Assembly: GCA_900314605.1 (NCBI GenBank)
Contig: OMVX01000017.1
Span: forward strand, 1-56,183
Direction of reading: 5' to 3'
DNA from: an uncultured Methanobrevibacter sp.
GTDB lineage: Archaea > Methanobacteriota > Methanobacteria > Methanobacteriales > Methanobacteriaceae
Length of the DNA stretch: 56,183 nt
In this document: in pieces, positions 19,164 through 30,235 of the stretch
Layout of the letters: every line of letters begins with the position of its first letter
Numbering within the stretch: position 1 is the first letter of the stretch
The notes under the pieces: model-generated
What the model saw: the letters and a program-made list of their open reading frames with translations, nothing else
Database searches by the model: none
What the model was told of the DNA's origin: nothing
Translations under genes and position numbers: made by a program

Positions 19164-21356
19164 TTGAGTAGACGAGACAAAATGATTGCAAAAATTAAAG
19201 AATTAATGTTTAAACCTGAACAAATCAGAAATATCGGTATTTGTGCTCATATTGACCACGGTAAAACCACATTATCTGATAACCTTCTTGCTGGTGCAGG
19301 TATGATTTCTGAGGAGTTAGCAGGTGATCAAAGATTCTTAGATTTTGATGAACAAGAGCAAGCTCGTGGTATTACTATTGATGCAGCAAACGTATCTATG
19401 GTTCACGATTATAAAAAAGAGGAATACTTAATCAACTTAATTGATACTCCAGGTCACGTTGACTTCGGTGGGGATGTTACCCGTGCAATGAGAGCTGTAG
19501 ATGGTGCAGTTGTAGTTGTTTGTGCAGTAGAAGGTATTATGCCACAAACTGAAACTGTATTTAGACAAGCTTTAAAAGAAAATGTTAAACCTGTTTTATT
19601 CATTAACAAAGTGGACCGTTTAATTAATGAGTTAAAATTAGATGGTAAGGAATTACAAGACAGATTCTTAAAAATCTTTATGGAAGCTAATAAATTGATT
19701 AAAAATATGGCTCCTGAAGATAAAAAAGAGGAATGGGCTCTTGATTTTACTGATGGTAGTGTAGCATTTGGTTCTGCATATCATAATTGGGCTATTAATG
19801 TACCTACTATGCAGGAAACTGGAGTAAACTTTAATGATATTATTGATTATTGTAATAATGATAATCAAAAAGAATTAGCTCAAAAAGTACCTTTATCTGA
19901 TGTATTACTTGGTATGGTAGTTGAGCACTTACCTTCTCCTAAAGAAGCACAAGTTTACAGAGTACCTAATATATGGGATGGAGATGCAGATTCTCCAGCT
20001 GGTGAAGGTATGATTAATACTTCTCCTGATGGACCACTAGCAGTAATGGTTACAAATGTATCTGTAGATAAACATGCAGGTGAAATTGCAACTGGTAGGG
20101 TTTACGGAGGAGCTATTGAAAAAGGTACAGAAGTATATTTAGTTGGTGCTCATGCTAAAAGTAGGGTACAACAAGTAGGTGTATACTTTGGACCTGAAAG
20201 AGTTAACACTGATAAAGTTCCTGCAGGTAATATTGTTTACGTTGCTGGTGCAAAAGGTGCTATTGCTGGTGAAACCTTATGTTCTCCTGAAGATAAAATT
20301 AAAGAATTTGAAGGTTTAGAACATATTTCAGAACCGGTAGTTACTGTTGCAGTAGAAGCTAAAAATACTAAAGATTTACCTAAGTTAATTGAAGTATTAA
20401 GACAAGTTGCAAAAGAAGACCCAACTATTAAAGTTAATATTAATGAAGAAACTGGTGAACACTTAGTATCTGGTATGGGAGAACTTCACTTAGAAGTTAT
20501 TACATTTAGGATTAATGATAAAGGTGTAGAAATTACTACCTCAGAACCTATTGTTGTATACAGAGAAACTGTTGCTGGTACTGCTGGACCTGTTGAAGGT
20601 AAATCCCCTAACAAACATAACAGATTCTATATTGAAATTGAACCTATGGAAGAAGAATTATTTGCTGCTTATCAAGCAGGTGACCTTAAAGAAGGTCGTG
20701 TTAAATCTAAAGAAGAAGCAAATACTTTCATGGAATATGGAATGGATAAAGAAGAAGCTAGAAGAGTTTGGGGCGTATACAGTAAAAGTATGTTCATTAA
20801 TATGACTCGTGGTATACAATACTTAGATGAGGTTAAAGAGTTATTAATGGAAGGATTTGAATCTGCTATGGATCAAGGTCCTATTGCAAATGAAATTTGT
20901 ATGGGATTAAAATTCAAATTAATGGATGCAAAACTTCACGAAGATGCTGTTCACAGAGGACCTGCACAAGTTTTACCCGCTGTTAGAAAAGCAATCTTTG
21001 GTTCTATAATGTTAGCTAAACCTACATTACTCGAACCTATGCAAAAAGTATTTATTAATGTACCGCAAGATTATATGGGTGCATGTACTAGGGAAGTTCA
21101 AAACAGAAGAGGTAACATTGTAGATATGCAACAAAGTAACGATATGGTTACTATTGAATCTAAAGTACCTGTTGCTGAGATGTTTGGATTTGCTGGAGAT
21201 ATTCGTTCTGCTGCTGAAGGTAGATGTTTATGGTCTACAGAAAACTGTGGATTTGAAAGATTACCTGGTGAGTTACAGAAAAATATTATCAGACAAATCA
21301 GACAAAGAAAAGGTTTATCTGAAGAACCTTATGGTGCATCCCATTACTTAGAATAA
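19164..21356 (+). CDS. fusA: Elongation factor 2 (aEF-2)
   Basis: Translocation GTPase, 730 residues. GTP-binding motifs are [10 protein letters not shown] (G1), ARGITIDAA (switch I), [10 protein letters not shown] (G3) and NKVDR (G4). The C-terminal domain IV contains [14 protein letters not shown], whose His is the diphthamide target. An in-frame GTG lies at 19155, but AGGTGA (19153-19158) precedes TTG 19164. The product from TTG begins [14 protein letters not shown], as expected for methanobacterial EF-2, so TTG is chosen. It is third in the rps12-rps7-fusA operon. Confidence 0.96.
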   Translation: MSRRDKMIAKIKELMFKPEQIRNIGICAHIDHGKTTLSDNLLAGAGMISEELAGDQRFLDFDEQEQARGITIDAANVSMVHDYKKEEYLINLIDTPGHVDFGGDVTRAMRAVDGAVVVVCAVEGIMPQTETVFRQALKENVKPVLFINKVDRLINELKLDGKELQDRFLKIFMEANKLIKNMAPEDKKEEWALDFTDGSVAFGSAYHNWAINVPTMQETGVNFNDIIDYCNNDNQKELAQKVPLSDVLLGMVVEHLPSPKEAQVYRVPNIWDGDADSPAGEGMINTSPDGPLAVMVTNVSVDKHAGEIATGRVYGGAIEKGTEVYLVGAHAKSRVQQVGVYFGPERVNTDKVPAGNIVYVAGAKGAIAGETLCSPEDKIKEFEGLEHISEPVVTVAVEAKNTKDLPKLIEVLRQVAKEDPTIKVNINEETGEHLVSGMGELHLEVITFRINDKGVEITTSEPIVVYRETVAGTAGPVEGKSPNKHNRFYIEIEPMEEELFAAYQAGDLKEGRVKSKEEANTFMEYGMDKEEARRVWGVYSKSMFINMTRGIQYLDEVKELLMEGFESAMDQGPIANEICMGLKFKLMDAKLHEDAVHRGPAQVLPAVRKAIFGSIMLAKPTLLEPMQKVFINVPQDYMGACTREVQNRRGNIVDMQQSNDMVTIESKVPVAEMFGFAGDIRSAAEGRCLWSTENCGFERLPGELQKNIIRQIRQRKGLSEEPYGASHYLE

Positions 21357-21378
21357 ATAATTAAATTATTAAAATTTA

Positions 21379-21408
21379 AAATATTTTCTAAAAAGAAATA
21401 TTTTTTTT
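21379..21408 (+). terminator. Hairpin plus T-tract after the EF-2 gene
   Basis: The arms AAATATTT at 21379-21386 and 21396-21403 can pair, and are followed by a T run to 21408. This is a plausible terminator 23 bases after the EF-2 stop, though the stem is only A-T pairs. Confidence 0.45.
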
Positions 21409-21620
21409 ATTTTAATTATTTAATTTCCTTTATATTTTCATATTTTTATTATTCACTGAATTTTAAAGGATTTTAAAGCAAAATTCTTAATTAACATTTA
21501 TTTTAAAATTCTAAATTATACAAAAAGAATTTTATAATTAATGTATTAATTAAAAAAATTAGAATTTTATTTTTTCAAATTTTTCGAAAAAATAAAAAAG
21601 ATTAGTAAAAAATCATTATG

Positions 21621-21632
21621 TTTTTATATATG
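21621..21632 (+). promoter_or_regulatory. TATA box of the EF-1alpha gene
   Basis: TTTTTATATATG lies 75-86 bases before the tuf ATG at 21707. A start about 25 bases downstream gives a leader of about 50 bases carrying GGAGGT. The gene therefore has its own strong promoter, separate from fusA. Confidence 0.6.
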
Positions 21633-21706
21633 AAAGTACAATTTTTAAATATGCTATATGCATAATCCAAACTAATGATTACAATTTTAGACTGGAGGTT
21701 ATTATA

Positions 21707-22948
<1,242 letters not shown>

Positions 22949-22966
22949 GTTTAAAATATTAAGTTT

Positions 22967-23003
22967 TTAAAGTTTTAAACTTTAATAAAACTTATTTCAT
23001 TTT
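22967..23003 (+). terminator. Possible hairpin terminator between tuf and rps10
   Basis: The palindrome TTAAAGTTTTAAACTTTAA (22967-22985) is followed by a T-run at about 22997-23003. It may be a partial terminator or attenuator reducing rps10 relative to tuf, but AT palindromes are common here. Confidence 0.35.
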
Positions 23004-23080
23004 TTTAAAATTTAATTTTTAAAATTATTTTTTAAAAAAAATTAATCTATATTTTTTGTTTATTTTTGGGAGGAAAATTA

Positions 23081-23392
23081 ATGAATCAACAAGCAAGGAT
23101 TAAACTTACTGGTACTAATCCAGATGATCTTTCAGATGTTTGTGATCAAATTAAAAAAATTGCAGAAAGAACTGGTGTAGACATTTCTGGTCCTATTCCA
23201 CTTCCAACTAAAAAATTAGTTGTTCCTACAAGGAAATCTCCTGATGGAGAAGGTAAAGCTTCATGGGAAAAATGGGAACTTCGTATTCACAAACGTTTAG
23301 TTAGTATTGGTGCTGATGAAAGGGCTATGAGACAAGTTATGAAAGTCAAAGTACCTGATCAAGTAAGTATTGAAATTGAACTTAAAAGTTAA
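23081..23392 (+). CDS. rps10: Small ribosomal subunit protein uS10
   Basis: 30S head protein, 103 residues, archaeal type. It has [42 protein letters not shown]-like sequence running into [29 protein letters not shown] and the C-terminal [15 protein letters not shown]. An in-frame TTG lies 15 bases upstream, but GGGAGG at 23068-23073 fits ATG 23081 (MNQQAR). It follows tuf by 132 bases and is likely co-transcribed in part. Confidence 0.96.
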   Translation: MNQQARIKLTGTNPDDLSDVCDQIKKIAERTGVDISGPIPLPTKKLVVPTRKSPDGEGKASWEKWELRIHKRLVSIGADERAMRQVMKVKVPDQVSIEIELKS

Positions 23393-23545
23393 TTAATTTT
23401 ATAATAGTTTGAATATTAATAATTCTTAAATATCTATTCTTTAGGATATTTAATTAATATTTTAATTATTATAGATATTGTGTTATTTAATATTATAATT
23501 AATTCACAAGTCTATGTATTTTTTAATTACTCCTTATTTTTCATT

Positions 23546-23629
23546 GCCGAGATAGTCTAGTCTGGTAAGGCGCAGGACTTGAAATCCTGTGGAGTAACCT
23601 CCTCCTGGGTTCAAATCCCAGTCTCGGCG
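23546..23629 (+). tRNA. tRNA-Ser (anticodon TGA)
   Basis: A class II tRNA of 84 bases with a long variable arm. Acceptor GCCGAGA pairs with TCTCGGC, anticodon stem CAGGA/TCCTG encloses CTTGAAA with anticodon TGA, the variable arm is GGAG/CTCC, and the T-arm and G discriminator are present. No CCA is encoded. Confidence 0.95.
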
Positions 23630-23773
23630 TTTTAATAATTTAAATTTTACTTTTTTTTATTATTTTTTGACTCTTTTTGAATATTCTTTTATATATTCTA
23701 AATATTTTTTTTCTTGTTTTCATATCCCTTTTTATCAATTTTATTAAATACTAATTAATATATATAATATAGT

Positions 23774-24337
23774 ATGGAAATTTCTAAAGAAGAAATGAAA
23801 GAGTATATATGTAAAATTTATGCTCGTTTAGATAAGGTTTCTCCTGTAGATTTTGATTGTGGAGAGCTTTGTGGTGAAGTATGTTGTGTCTATGATTTAG
23901 ATGATGATGCTGAAGAACTTGCATTATATCTTCTTCCAGGTGAAGAGTTAATGTATGAGGATACTGACAGTTTCCAGTTATATTATCTTGATTCATCAGA
24001 GATAAGATATCCTCATTCTTGGAAGGGTCAAATTTATTTGGTTAAATGTACTAATCCTCCTAAATGTGATCGTAGTATTAGACCAATACAATGTAGAACA
24101 TTTCCACTTATTCCTCATATTTCTAAAGATGGCCAGTTTCATTTAATTGTTGATGAAGAAGAATTTCCATATATTTGTCCTCTTGTACATGATGGTGTCA
24201 AATTAAATGAAGATTTCATTCTTGAAACATATAATATATGGAAGGTATTAGCACGTAATCCTCTTGTATTTGATCTGATTGATATGGATTCTAGAAAAAG
24301 AGACAATTGTAATCGTAATTATCAGATTATAATATAA
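23774..24337 (+). CDS. YkgJ-like cysteine-cluster protein
   Basis: A cytoplasmic protein of 187 residues with cysteine motifs FDCGELCGEVCCVYD (about residues 27-41), CTNPPKCDRSIRPIQCRTFPLIP (about 93-115) and a later YICPLV. This pattern, with CRTFP, is typical of the CxxCxxxCC cluster (YkgJ/UPF0153-like) proteins thought to bind zinc or an Fe-S cluster; their function is unknown. No ribosome binding site is obvious, and a TATA-like stretch just upstream suggests a leaderless transcript. The last 23 codons are repeated with only five mismatches immediately downstream, so the present C-terminus may derive from a duplication. Confidence 0.8.
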   Translation: MEISKEEMKEYICKIYARLDKVSPVDFDCGELCGEVCCVYDLDDDAEELALYLLPGEELMYEDTDSFQLYYLDSSEIRYPHSWKGQIYLVKCTNPPKCDRSIRPIQCRTFPLIPHISKDGQFHLIVDEEEFPYICPLVHDGVKLNEDFILETYNIWKVLARNPLVFDLIDMDSRKRDNCNRNYQIII

Positions 24338-24428
24338 AACACTGATTAATTAAAGAATTTTTGATTTAATTGATATGGATTCTAGAAAAAGAGATATTTG
24401 TAATCTTAATTATCAGATTATAATATAA
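24269..24428 (+). repeat. Tandem copy of the 3' end of the cysteine-cluster gene
   Basis: The last 69 bases of the gene (24269-24337) recur at 24360-24428, offset by 91 bases, with only five differences. The second copy still reads FDLIDMDSRKRDICNLNYQIII followed by TAA in the same frame, but it has no start and lies after the functional stop. This is a clear partial gene duplication. Confidence 0.9.
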
Positions 24429-24509
24429 ATTCTAAGATTAGTTAAAGACTTAATATAAATAAAAAAAAGAAAAAAATAAAATAATTTTTAAAACAATTAT
24501 AAACTTTCA

Positions 24510-25661
24510 CTATTTAAAACCAAGTAGGTTTATTTTCTTTAACATCATAATCCATGTTATTATCAGTGATAATAAACATGATATAATTATAAATGATGGT
24601 TTATAGAAGTATCCAATAATTATGAATATAATTGTAAATAATATATGTATAATACCTGCATTATAATTTTTGATTGATTCCTGTAGGAATGAATTTGTTT
24701 TATCTATTTTTTTCATTTCAATTGTAGCAACTATAAAGCCTATGTTAATCATAATAAAATCTAGACCATAAAGACATTGGGGTACAAATTCATTAAAGTT
24801 ATTAGCTACAAAATTTGTTAAATATGGTATAAATGATAAAAATAATAATGATACTGATATCGCCCAGATAGCTTTATAATTTATCTTTTTTACTATTGAA
24901 AATAGATTACAGCTTAGATTCCATATTTTAAAACAAACAATAAAACTAATTGCATATGCTATAAGATCAAGTTTTATTTCAAATAAAGCATCTAGATTAC
25001 CATTTGCAGCAAGTGGGATTTCAATAACAATTATTGTAATAATTATTGCAATAATCGCATCGATTAATGCTTCAAATCTTTCTGTATTTTCAATTTCTTT
25101 TCCCTGCTTTCTATTATATATAATACTTAAAGCTACTGCAAAAAGACTTGTAATATAAATTCCAGGTATGAATATTGTATATGATATTATAAAACCAATC
25201 AGTGTAACAATTATAGGGAATATATAATGACTTCTTTTAATATTTAATTCTTTTAATTTTCCATTTGACTTATTAGCTCCAAAAATTGCTATTACTGATA
25301 TAATATGAGATAAATTTGTAAAAAGTATTAGTAATCCAAATACTGTCTCAGCAGTTAATGAATATATATTTAATGCTACATATTTTGCAAAATATGGAAA
25401 AAGTGTAAATAAAAAGATTGAAGATCCATATGCAAGTAAAGCTCTATTATCTATATAATCTATATGTTGGAATAATTTCTGATTACTATACCAGATATTG
25501 ATAATTGATAAGAATACTATAATATATGTTATAAAATCAAGGTAATTACTAAAAAACCCTCCCCATGTAGGGTTTATAGGTTCTGAAATTTTTAAGACTA
25601 AAATTGTTATAATTATTGCAAGTACTGCATCATAAAAAGTTTCAAATCTATTAGTATTCAT
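24510..25661 (-). CDS. TMEM175-like (DUF1211) membrane protein with two fused repeats
   Basis: An integral membrane protein of 383 residues with about twelve hydrophobic segments in two homologous halves. The first half begins RFETFYDAVLAIIITILVLKI (residues 5-25), and the second begins RFEALIDAIIAIIITIIVIEI at about residue 195. Both are followed by FxxxLxxYAIxFI, IW and NxxFxF-like segments. This is the TMEM175/DUF1211 potassium-channel fold, where the prokaryotic forms usually carry one six-helix repeat and assemble as tetramers, while the animal protein has two. The first transmembrane FSD signature is changed to FYD and LID. Ion selectivity is therefore uncertain. It is transcribed alone, toward the cysteine-cluster gene. 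Confidence 0.8.
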   Translation of the reverse strand: MNTNRFETFYDAVLAIIITILVLKISEPINPTWGGFFSNYLDFITYIIVFLSIINIWYSNQKLFQHIDYIDNRALLAYGSSIFLFTLFPYFAKYVALNIYSLTAETVFGLLILFTNLSHIISVIAIFGANKSNGKLKELNIKRSHYIFPIIVTLIGFIISYTIFIPGIYITSLFAVALSIIYNRKQGKEIENTERFEALIDAIIAIIITIIVIEIPLAANGNLDALFEIKLDLIAYAISFIVCFKIWNLSCNLFSIVKKINYKAIWAISVSLLFLSFIPYLTNFVANNFNEFVPQCLYGLDFIMINIGFIVATIEMKKIDKTNSFLQESIKNYNAGIIHILFTIIFIIIGYFYKPSFIIISCLLSLIITWIMMLKKINLLGFK

Positions 25662-25781
25662 AATTCTAATATAGTTTTTATTGATAAATAAATATTATTT
25701 TTTAGTATTATTTGTTTACTTATTTTTTAATATCTACTTTTATTTGATTAAGCTTGAGCTTTTTAATAAAAGTAATAGGTT

Positions 25782-26597
25782 TCATAGGATTTTTTTTAAT
25801 TCTTTATTTAATTCTTCAATTGTACTTACAACAGTTTTATCATTTAACCCTTCTATATATGGCCTATTTACTATAATTATTTTTATGTTTAATTTATTTG
25901 CTGCTTCTATTTTTTCTCTAAATCCACCAGTATTCCCACTTTCTTTTGTTAATATTATTTTTGCATTTACCTTTTTATATAAATCTAGATTTTCCTTAAG
26001 ACTTATTTTTTTATCTTTATTTTTACTTGCTGTCATTGGGAATATATGGTCTTCACTTATCCCAAGTTCTCTACATTTATCTAGGGATGTTTTAACCCTT
26101 AATACTCTTATGTAGAATTTATCTACCTCTACATTTTTTAATACAGAACTAGCAGTATTGATTCCTCCAAGATGAAGAACATTTCCTTTAAGTGACTGGT
26201 TAATTATTAATTTTCCAGCTTCTTCAAAGGATTTTACATTGTATACATTATTAAAGTTTATATTTTCAATATCTTCAATGTGTAAGGATGGTCTTTCAAA
26301 TCGGATAAAGGATATTTTTTTTATATCTACAATCTCTGATGCTGTTTTTGTTACATGGACTGCAAAGGGGTGGGTAGCATCTATATATAGGTCAATATTA
26401 TATTCATCTAAAACCTTAAGAATATCCTCTTTTGGAAGGGGTCGTGATATTACCTTATCACTTCCAGATTCTTTTGCTATATTACCTCCATATTCTGTTG
26501 TAGTACTTGTGATAATATAGTTTTTAGAATAATTTTCTTTTAAAAATTTTATTATCTCTATAGATTCTGCAGTTCCACCCATAATAAATATATTCAT
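25782..26597 (-). CDS. cbiJ: Precorrin-6A/cobalt-precorrin-6A reductase
   Basis: Reduces (cobalt-)precorrin-6A in corrin ring synthesis, needed for cobamide-dependent methyl transfer in methanogenesis. 271 residues with the N-terminal nucleotide-binding pattern MNIFIMGGTAESIEII, the family motif DLYIDATHPFAVHVTKTA at about residues 70-87, ISFIRFERPS, and the C-terminal TKESGNTGGFREKIEAA and VNRPYIEG. AGGAGA precedes the ATG. A 144-codon frame on the opposite strand across its 3' half is an artefact of its low-complexity codons. No other cobalamin gene is nearby, so it is a stand-alone gene here. Confidence 0.93.
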   Translation of the reverse strand: MNIFIMGGTAESIEIIKFLKENYSKNYIITSTTTEYGGNIAKESGSDKVISRPLPKEDILKVLDEYNIDLYIDATHPFAVHVTKTASEIVDIKKISFIRFERPSLHIEDIENINFNNVYNVKSFEEAGKLIINQSLKGNVLHLGGINTASSVLKNVEVDKFYIRVLRVKTSLDKCRELGISEDHIFPMTASKNKDKKISLKENLDLYKKVNAKIILTKESGNTGGFREKIEAANKLNIKIIIVNRPYIEGLNDKTVVSTIEELNKELKKIL

Positions 26598-26715
26598 ATA
26601 ATCTCCTTATTTTAAGCATTGGATTTATTAAGTTTTTTAATTTTTTTTTTTACTATTTCCTTTAATTTGGTTTTTTACATTTTTATTATTTAGTGATATT
26701 TTTAGGCAAATGTTT

Positions 26716-29346
26716 TTATTTCCCTTTACTATTAGAACTTTTAAGAAATGTTTTTCTCATAATATATTCGCCAATAAATATACTTGTTCCAACTATAAAT
26801 ATTAAAATCCAATCTACAAGGCCAATTGCTGTTGTTCTAAATATTATTTGTAATGGTTCAATGTATATAACTAATAATTGAAGTATAAAAGAACCAATAA
26901 TAGCATAGGTAAATGCTTTATTTTTCTCATCACTATTTGCCCTATTATTTATAGCATTAAATAATTGATATACTACAAATAATGAAAAAGCTATTGTCAT
27001 AGCTTTAGTTAATGCTAGTTTATATCCAAGAACCATATTTTTACTTAATTCATATTCAAACAGGGCTAATGTTCCTATAGTCATTATTAATCCTGAAATG
27101 AATATCCTTAGTAAATCTTTTTTATTTAATATTTCTCCATTTTCAGCTTTACGTTTCATTAAATTTCTTTCAGCCCCTTCTGCTCCAAGTGATTGAGCTG
27201 GAGGTCCATCCATAATAATATTAATCCATAATATTTGTATAGGATTAAATGGTATAGGCATATTTAAAATACTTGCTGTTACTATAGTAAGTATTGCTCC
27301 TACATTTGTAGAGACCTGAAATTTTACAAACCTTCTTATATTGTCAAATATTTTACGTCCTTCTTCAATTGCTTTTACAATTGTTGAAAAATCATCATCC
27401 TGTAGAACCATATCTGCTGATTCTTTTGCAACATCTGTTCCACCACCCATTGCAACTCCAATTGATGCTTTTTTAAGTGCTGGTGCATCATTTACACCGT
27501 CCCCTGTCATTGATACAACATTATCTTTTGATTTTAATGTTTCAACTATTCTAACTTTCTGTTCTGGATAGACTCTAGCATATACTTCTACATCATCACA
27601 GATTTTTAAGTATTCCTCATCACTAAGCTGGTCTAGTTCTGTTCCTGTTAATACTTTACCATTATTTAATATTCCTAATTCTTTTGCAATTGCACTGGCA
27701 GTGTCTTTATGGTCTCCTGTAATCATTCTTACTTTTATTCCTGCACTTTTACATTTTTCAATTGCTTCTTTTGCATTTTCTTTTGGAGGATCCATTATTC
27801 CTATTATTCCAGATAGTGTAAGTTCCCTTTCAATTTCTCCATCAGGTATATTTTCTATACTATCTTTCGGGTTTATATCTATAGTTTTATATGCAAGTGC
27901 CAGTACTCTTAAACTTTTATTACTCATTTTTTCAAATCTTGAAACTACCTTTTCTTTAATTTCATCATCAATAATTTTAATAGTTCCCTTATCATCTATG
28001 TATTTACATAAGTTTAAAACTATTTCAGGAGCACCTTTTGTATAGGATATTATTTTTTTATTATTGGATGTATAAGTATCACTATTATTTTCCAAATCAG
28101 TCTCATTTTCATTAAGACTATGTATTGTTGTCATCATTTTACGTGTACTTGTAAGTGGAATTTCACCTAATCTTGGATATTTATCGCTTAAAGTACTGGT
28201 AGGATAATTACTTTCACTAGCAAATAAAAGTGCTGCACCATCAGTTGGATTACCAATAGGCTTATCATCTTTTAAAATAGCATTATTACAAAGATAAGCA
28301 CATTCAATACTTTTATCAGAGTAGATTTCACTTTCACGAACACTCATCTGATTTAAGGTAAGTGTACCTGTTTTATCACTACATATAATATTACAGCTTC
28401 CAAGAGTTTCAACAGCAAGAAGTTTTCTAATAACAGCATTAGATTTTGCCATCCTTTGCATTCCAAGTGCAAGAGTTAAAGTTAAAACAGCAGGAAGTCC
28501 TTCAGGTACAGCTGCAACTGCAAGAGAAACTGCAGTCATAAAGTTTTCAACAATATTCATTCCCCTAAAGAATTCAAGTATAAATACAAGTATACAAACA
28601 ATAACTGCAATTGCTCCTAAATACTTACCAAGTTTATCAATTTTCTTTTGTAGAGGGGTTTCATCAGAATCTTCCTGTATAATTTTTGCAATTTTACCAA
28701 TAGAAGTATTCATTCCAATATTAAAGACAAGACCAACTCCTCTTCCAGAAACAACAGTTGATTCCATATATAAAATCTTATCCTCTAATTCTCTCATATC
28801 CATATTGTCAATATTATCATTTTCATCATAATCTCCATTTTTAAGCACAGGTTCAGATTCTCCTGTAAGTGAAGATTGATCAATCTTAAGTTCAATAGCC
28901 TTAAGAAGTATAATATCAGCAGGAATCTTATCTCCCTCTTCAACAGTAACAATATCTCCAATAGTAAGGTCTTTAGCATCAATTAATGATTTTTTACCTT
29001 CTCTTTTAACTAAGGCAGTTGTATTTACTATATTTTTCAATTCTTCCATAGCCTTTTCAGCTTTATGTTCTTGACGATAACCAATAATTGCATTAAATGT
29101 AACTACAACTAGAATTACAATTGAATCTATAACATCCCCAATAATATATGCAGCAATTGCAGCAATAATAAGTAATATAATTAGCGGTTCACTAAACTGC
29201 TTTAAAAAACTAATAATTGGACTTGTTTTTTCACTCTCTTCAATTACATTTAAACCAAACTTTTCCTGTCTGATTTTTACTTCCTGATTATTAAGTCCAT
29301 CCCTATTGGATTCGTATTTTTTTAAAATTTCATCGGTTTTTGTCAT
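26716..29346 (-). CDS. P-type Ca2+-like cation-transporting ATPase
   Basis: Membrane pump of 876 residues with all P-type landmarks: actuator SSLTGESEPV, M4 ion-binding AAVPEGLPAVLTL, phosphorylation site CSDKTGTLT (Asp near residue 322), nucleotide-binding KGAPEIVL, hinge GDGVNDAPALKKA and M6 WINIIMDGPPAQSLGAE. The PEGL motif and the N/D pair in M6 are typical of the P2 Ca2+-ATPases (SERCA/PMCA group), so Ca2+ or Mn2+ export is most likely. An upstream in-frame start at 29376 exists, but AAGTGA lies just before ATG 29346 (MTKTDEIL). Direct repeats lie in its upstream region. Confidence 0.93.
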   Translation of the reverse strand: MTKTDEILKKYESNRDGLNNQEVKIRQEKFGLNVIEESEKTSPIISFLKQFSEPLIILLIIAAIAAYIIGDVIDSIVILVVVTFNAIIGYRQEHKAEKAMEELKNIVNTTALVKREGKKSLIDAKDLTIGDIVTVEEGDKIPADIILLKAIELKIDQSSLTGESEPVLKNGDYDENDNIDNMDMRELEDKILYMESTVVSGRGVGLVFNIGMNTSIGKIAKIIQEDSDETPLQKKIDKLGKYLGAIAVIVCILVFILEFFRGMNIVENFMTAVSLAVAAVPEGLPAVLTLTLALGMQRMAKSNAVIRKLLAVETLGSCNIICSDKTGTLTLNQMSVRESEIYSDKSIECAYLCNNAILKDDKPIGNPTDGAALLFASESNYPTSTLSDKYPRLGEIPLTSTRKMMTTIHSLNENETDLENNSDTYTSNNKKIISYTKGAPEIVLNLCKYIDDKGTIKIIDDEIKEKVVSRFEKMSNKSLRVLALAYKTIDINPKDSIENIPDGEIERELTLSGIIGIMDPPKENAKEAIEKCKSAGIKVRMITGDHKDTASAIAKELGILNNGKVLTGTELDQLSDEEYLKICDDVEVYARVYPEQKVRIVETLKSKDNVVSMTGDGVNDAPALKKASIGVAMGGGTDVAKESADMVLQDDDFSTIVKAIEEGRKIFDNIRRFVKFQVSTNVGAILTIVTASILNMPIPFNPIQILWINIIMDGPPAQSLGAEGAERNLMKRKAENGEILNKKDLLRIFISGLIMTIGTLALFEYELSKNMVLGYKLALTKAMTIAFSLFVVYQLFNAINNRANSDEKNKAFTYAIIGSFILQLLVIYIEPLQIIFRTTAIGLVDWILIFIVGTSIFIGEYIMRKTFLKSSNSKGK

Positions 29347-29398
29347 AGATTTCACTTTCAAATCAATTATAATCAATAATCATATAAAATAGTTTTTT

Positions 29399-29421
29399 TT
29401 TATTTTATTTTATTTTATTTT
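29399..29421. repeat. Five-base microsatellite upstream of the P-type ATPase
   Basis: About four tandem copies of TATTT-type pentamers lie directly upstream of the TATA-like element of the minus-strand ATPase. This is a slippage-prone tract in a promoter region. Confidence 0.5.
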
Positions 29422-29437
29422 AATGTTCACTTAGTAT

Positions 29438-29473
29438 ATTAACTAGTTTACTTGGAAATTAACTAATTTACTT
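29438..29473. promoter_or_regulatory. Paired direct repeats upstream of the P-type ATPase
   Basis: ATTAACTAGTTTACTT at 29438-29453 recurs as ATTAACTAATTTACTT at 29458-29473, 20 bases apart (two helical turns) with one mismatch. A third CTAGTTTA core lies near 29502. They sit about 45-80 bases upstream of the likely TATA box (minus strand TTTTATATGA near 29392). This geometry suits a dimeric regulator. Confidence 0.4.
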
Positions 29474-29598
29474 ATTTGTACTATTTACTTATTATATTAC
29501 ACTAGTTTAATTAGTATATTATAATCTTTTTTTATAATAAACTTATCTAAATCTAAATATTAAAAACAGATTTTTCATAAGCTTTATTTTAAGGATTT

Positions 29599-30003
29599 TT
29601 ATCTAAAATCATAAATATAAAAATTAGCTTTTTTATAATTTTTTAACTTCATTAAAGCTAATTTCCTACTTAGGTTTTCTCCACTTAAAGGTTTAATAAT
29701 AAGTTGACATTTAATAGTTTTTGCAAGATTAAATATGTATGGTTGAAGTTCATAGGGAGGTCTAATAGAATACATTAAATCAATATCCCTATATAAGTTG
29801 TAATTAGGATTTTTCAAATCATCTTTAATAATATCTTCCTGTGTAGGTTTAATATCTGTTTTTATAAGGTTAATATTATCATATTTTTCTATAATATTAC
29901 TTACATCATAGAAATGACCTATGGCAAGTTCTGCTACATTAAGATTTTTACCATTAATAAATTTAGAAACATATTCTCCAAAGTCATCCCACATTCTACT
30001 CAT
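29599..30003 (-). CDS. UPF0146 family protein
   Basis: An uncharacterised archaeal protein of 134 residues. It shows a Rossmann-like start (LNVAELAIGHFYDVSNIIEK), an acidic switch LIKTDIKP and the family segment DLMYSIRPPYELQPYIFNLAK. The last recalls a SAM-binding fold, though no catalytic motif is visible and function is unknown. UPF0146 is found chiefly in methanogens. It is a single gene between the P-type ATPase and divergent rimI. A second in-frame ATG at codon 4 is an alternative start. Confidence 0.85.
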   Translation of the reverse strand: MSRMWDDFGEYVSKFINGKNLNVAELAIGHFYDVSNIIEKYDNINLIKTDIKPTQEDIIKDDLKNPNYNLYRDIDLMYSIRPPYELQPYIFNLAKTIKCQLIIKPLSGENLSRKLALMKLKNYKKANFYIYDFR

Positions 30004-30235
30004 TCCTATGTGTTTATTTAATATTCTATTTTAATAAATTTATCGTAAGTTAGTAATTATTTTAAACTTAAATGATTTTAAGTTTTAGTTTAACAATATA
30101 ACTTAGTGTTTCTAAATTAAATATTAATATAAAATTAAATATATTATATTATATTAATTACTAAAACTATACTTATTATTTTATAGTCTTATTTTCCATA
30201 AATAATAATGTTTATCTGTTTTTGAGGTTTAATTT

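Larger units (their letters stand above)
21357..21706. other. Spacer between the EF-2 and EF-1alpha genes
   Basis: 350 bases holding the terminator after fusA at its start and the tuf promoter near its end. No coding frame was seen between them. Confidence 0.6.

Noticed and set aside
25681-26115. 144-codon plus-strand frame before and over cbiJ
   Set aside because: Overlaps the 3' half of the well-supported cbiJ on the other strand; Phe/Leu-rich, no start signal.
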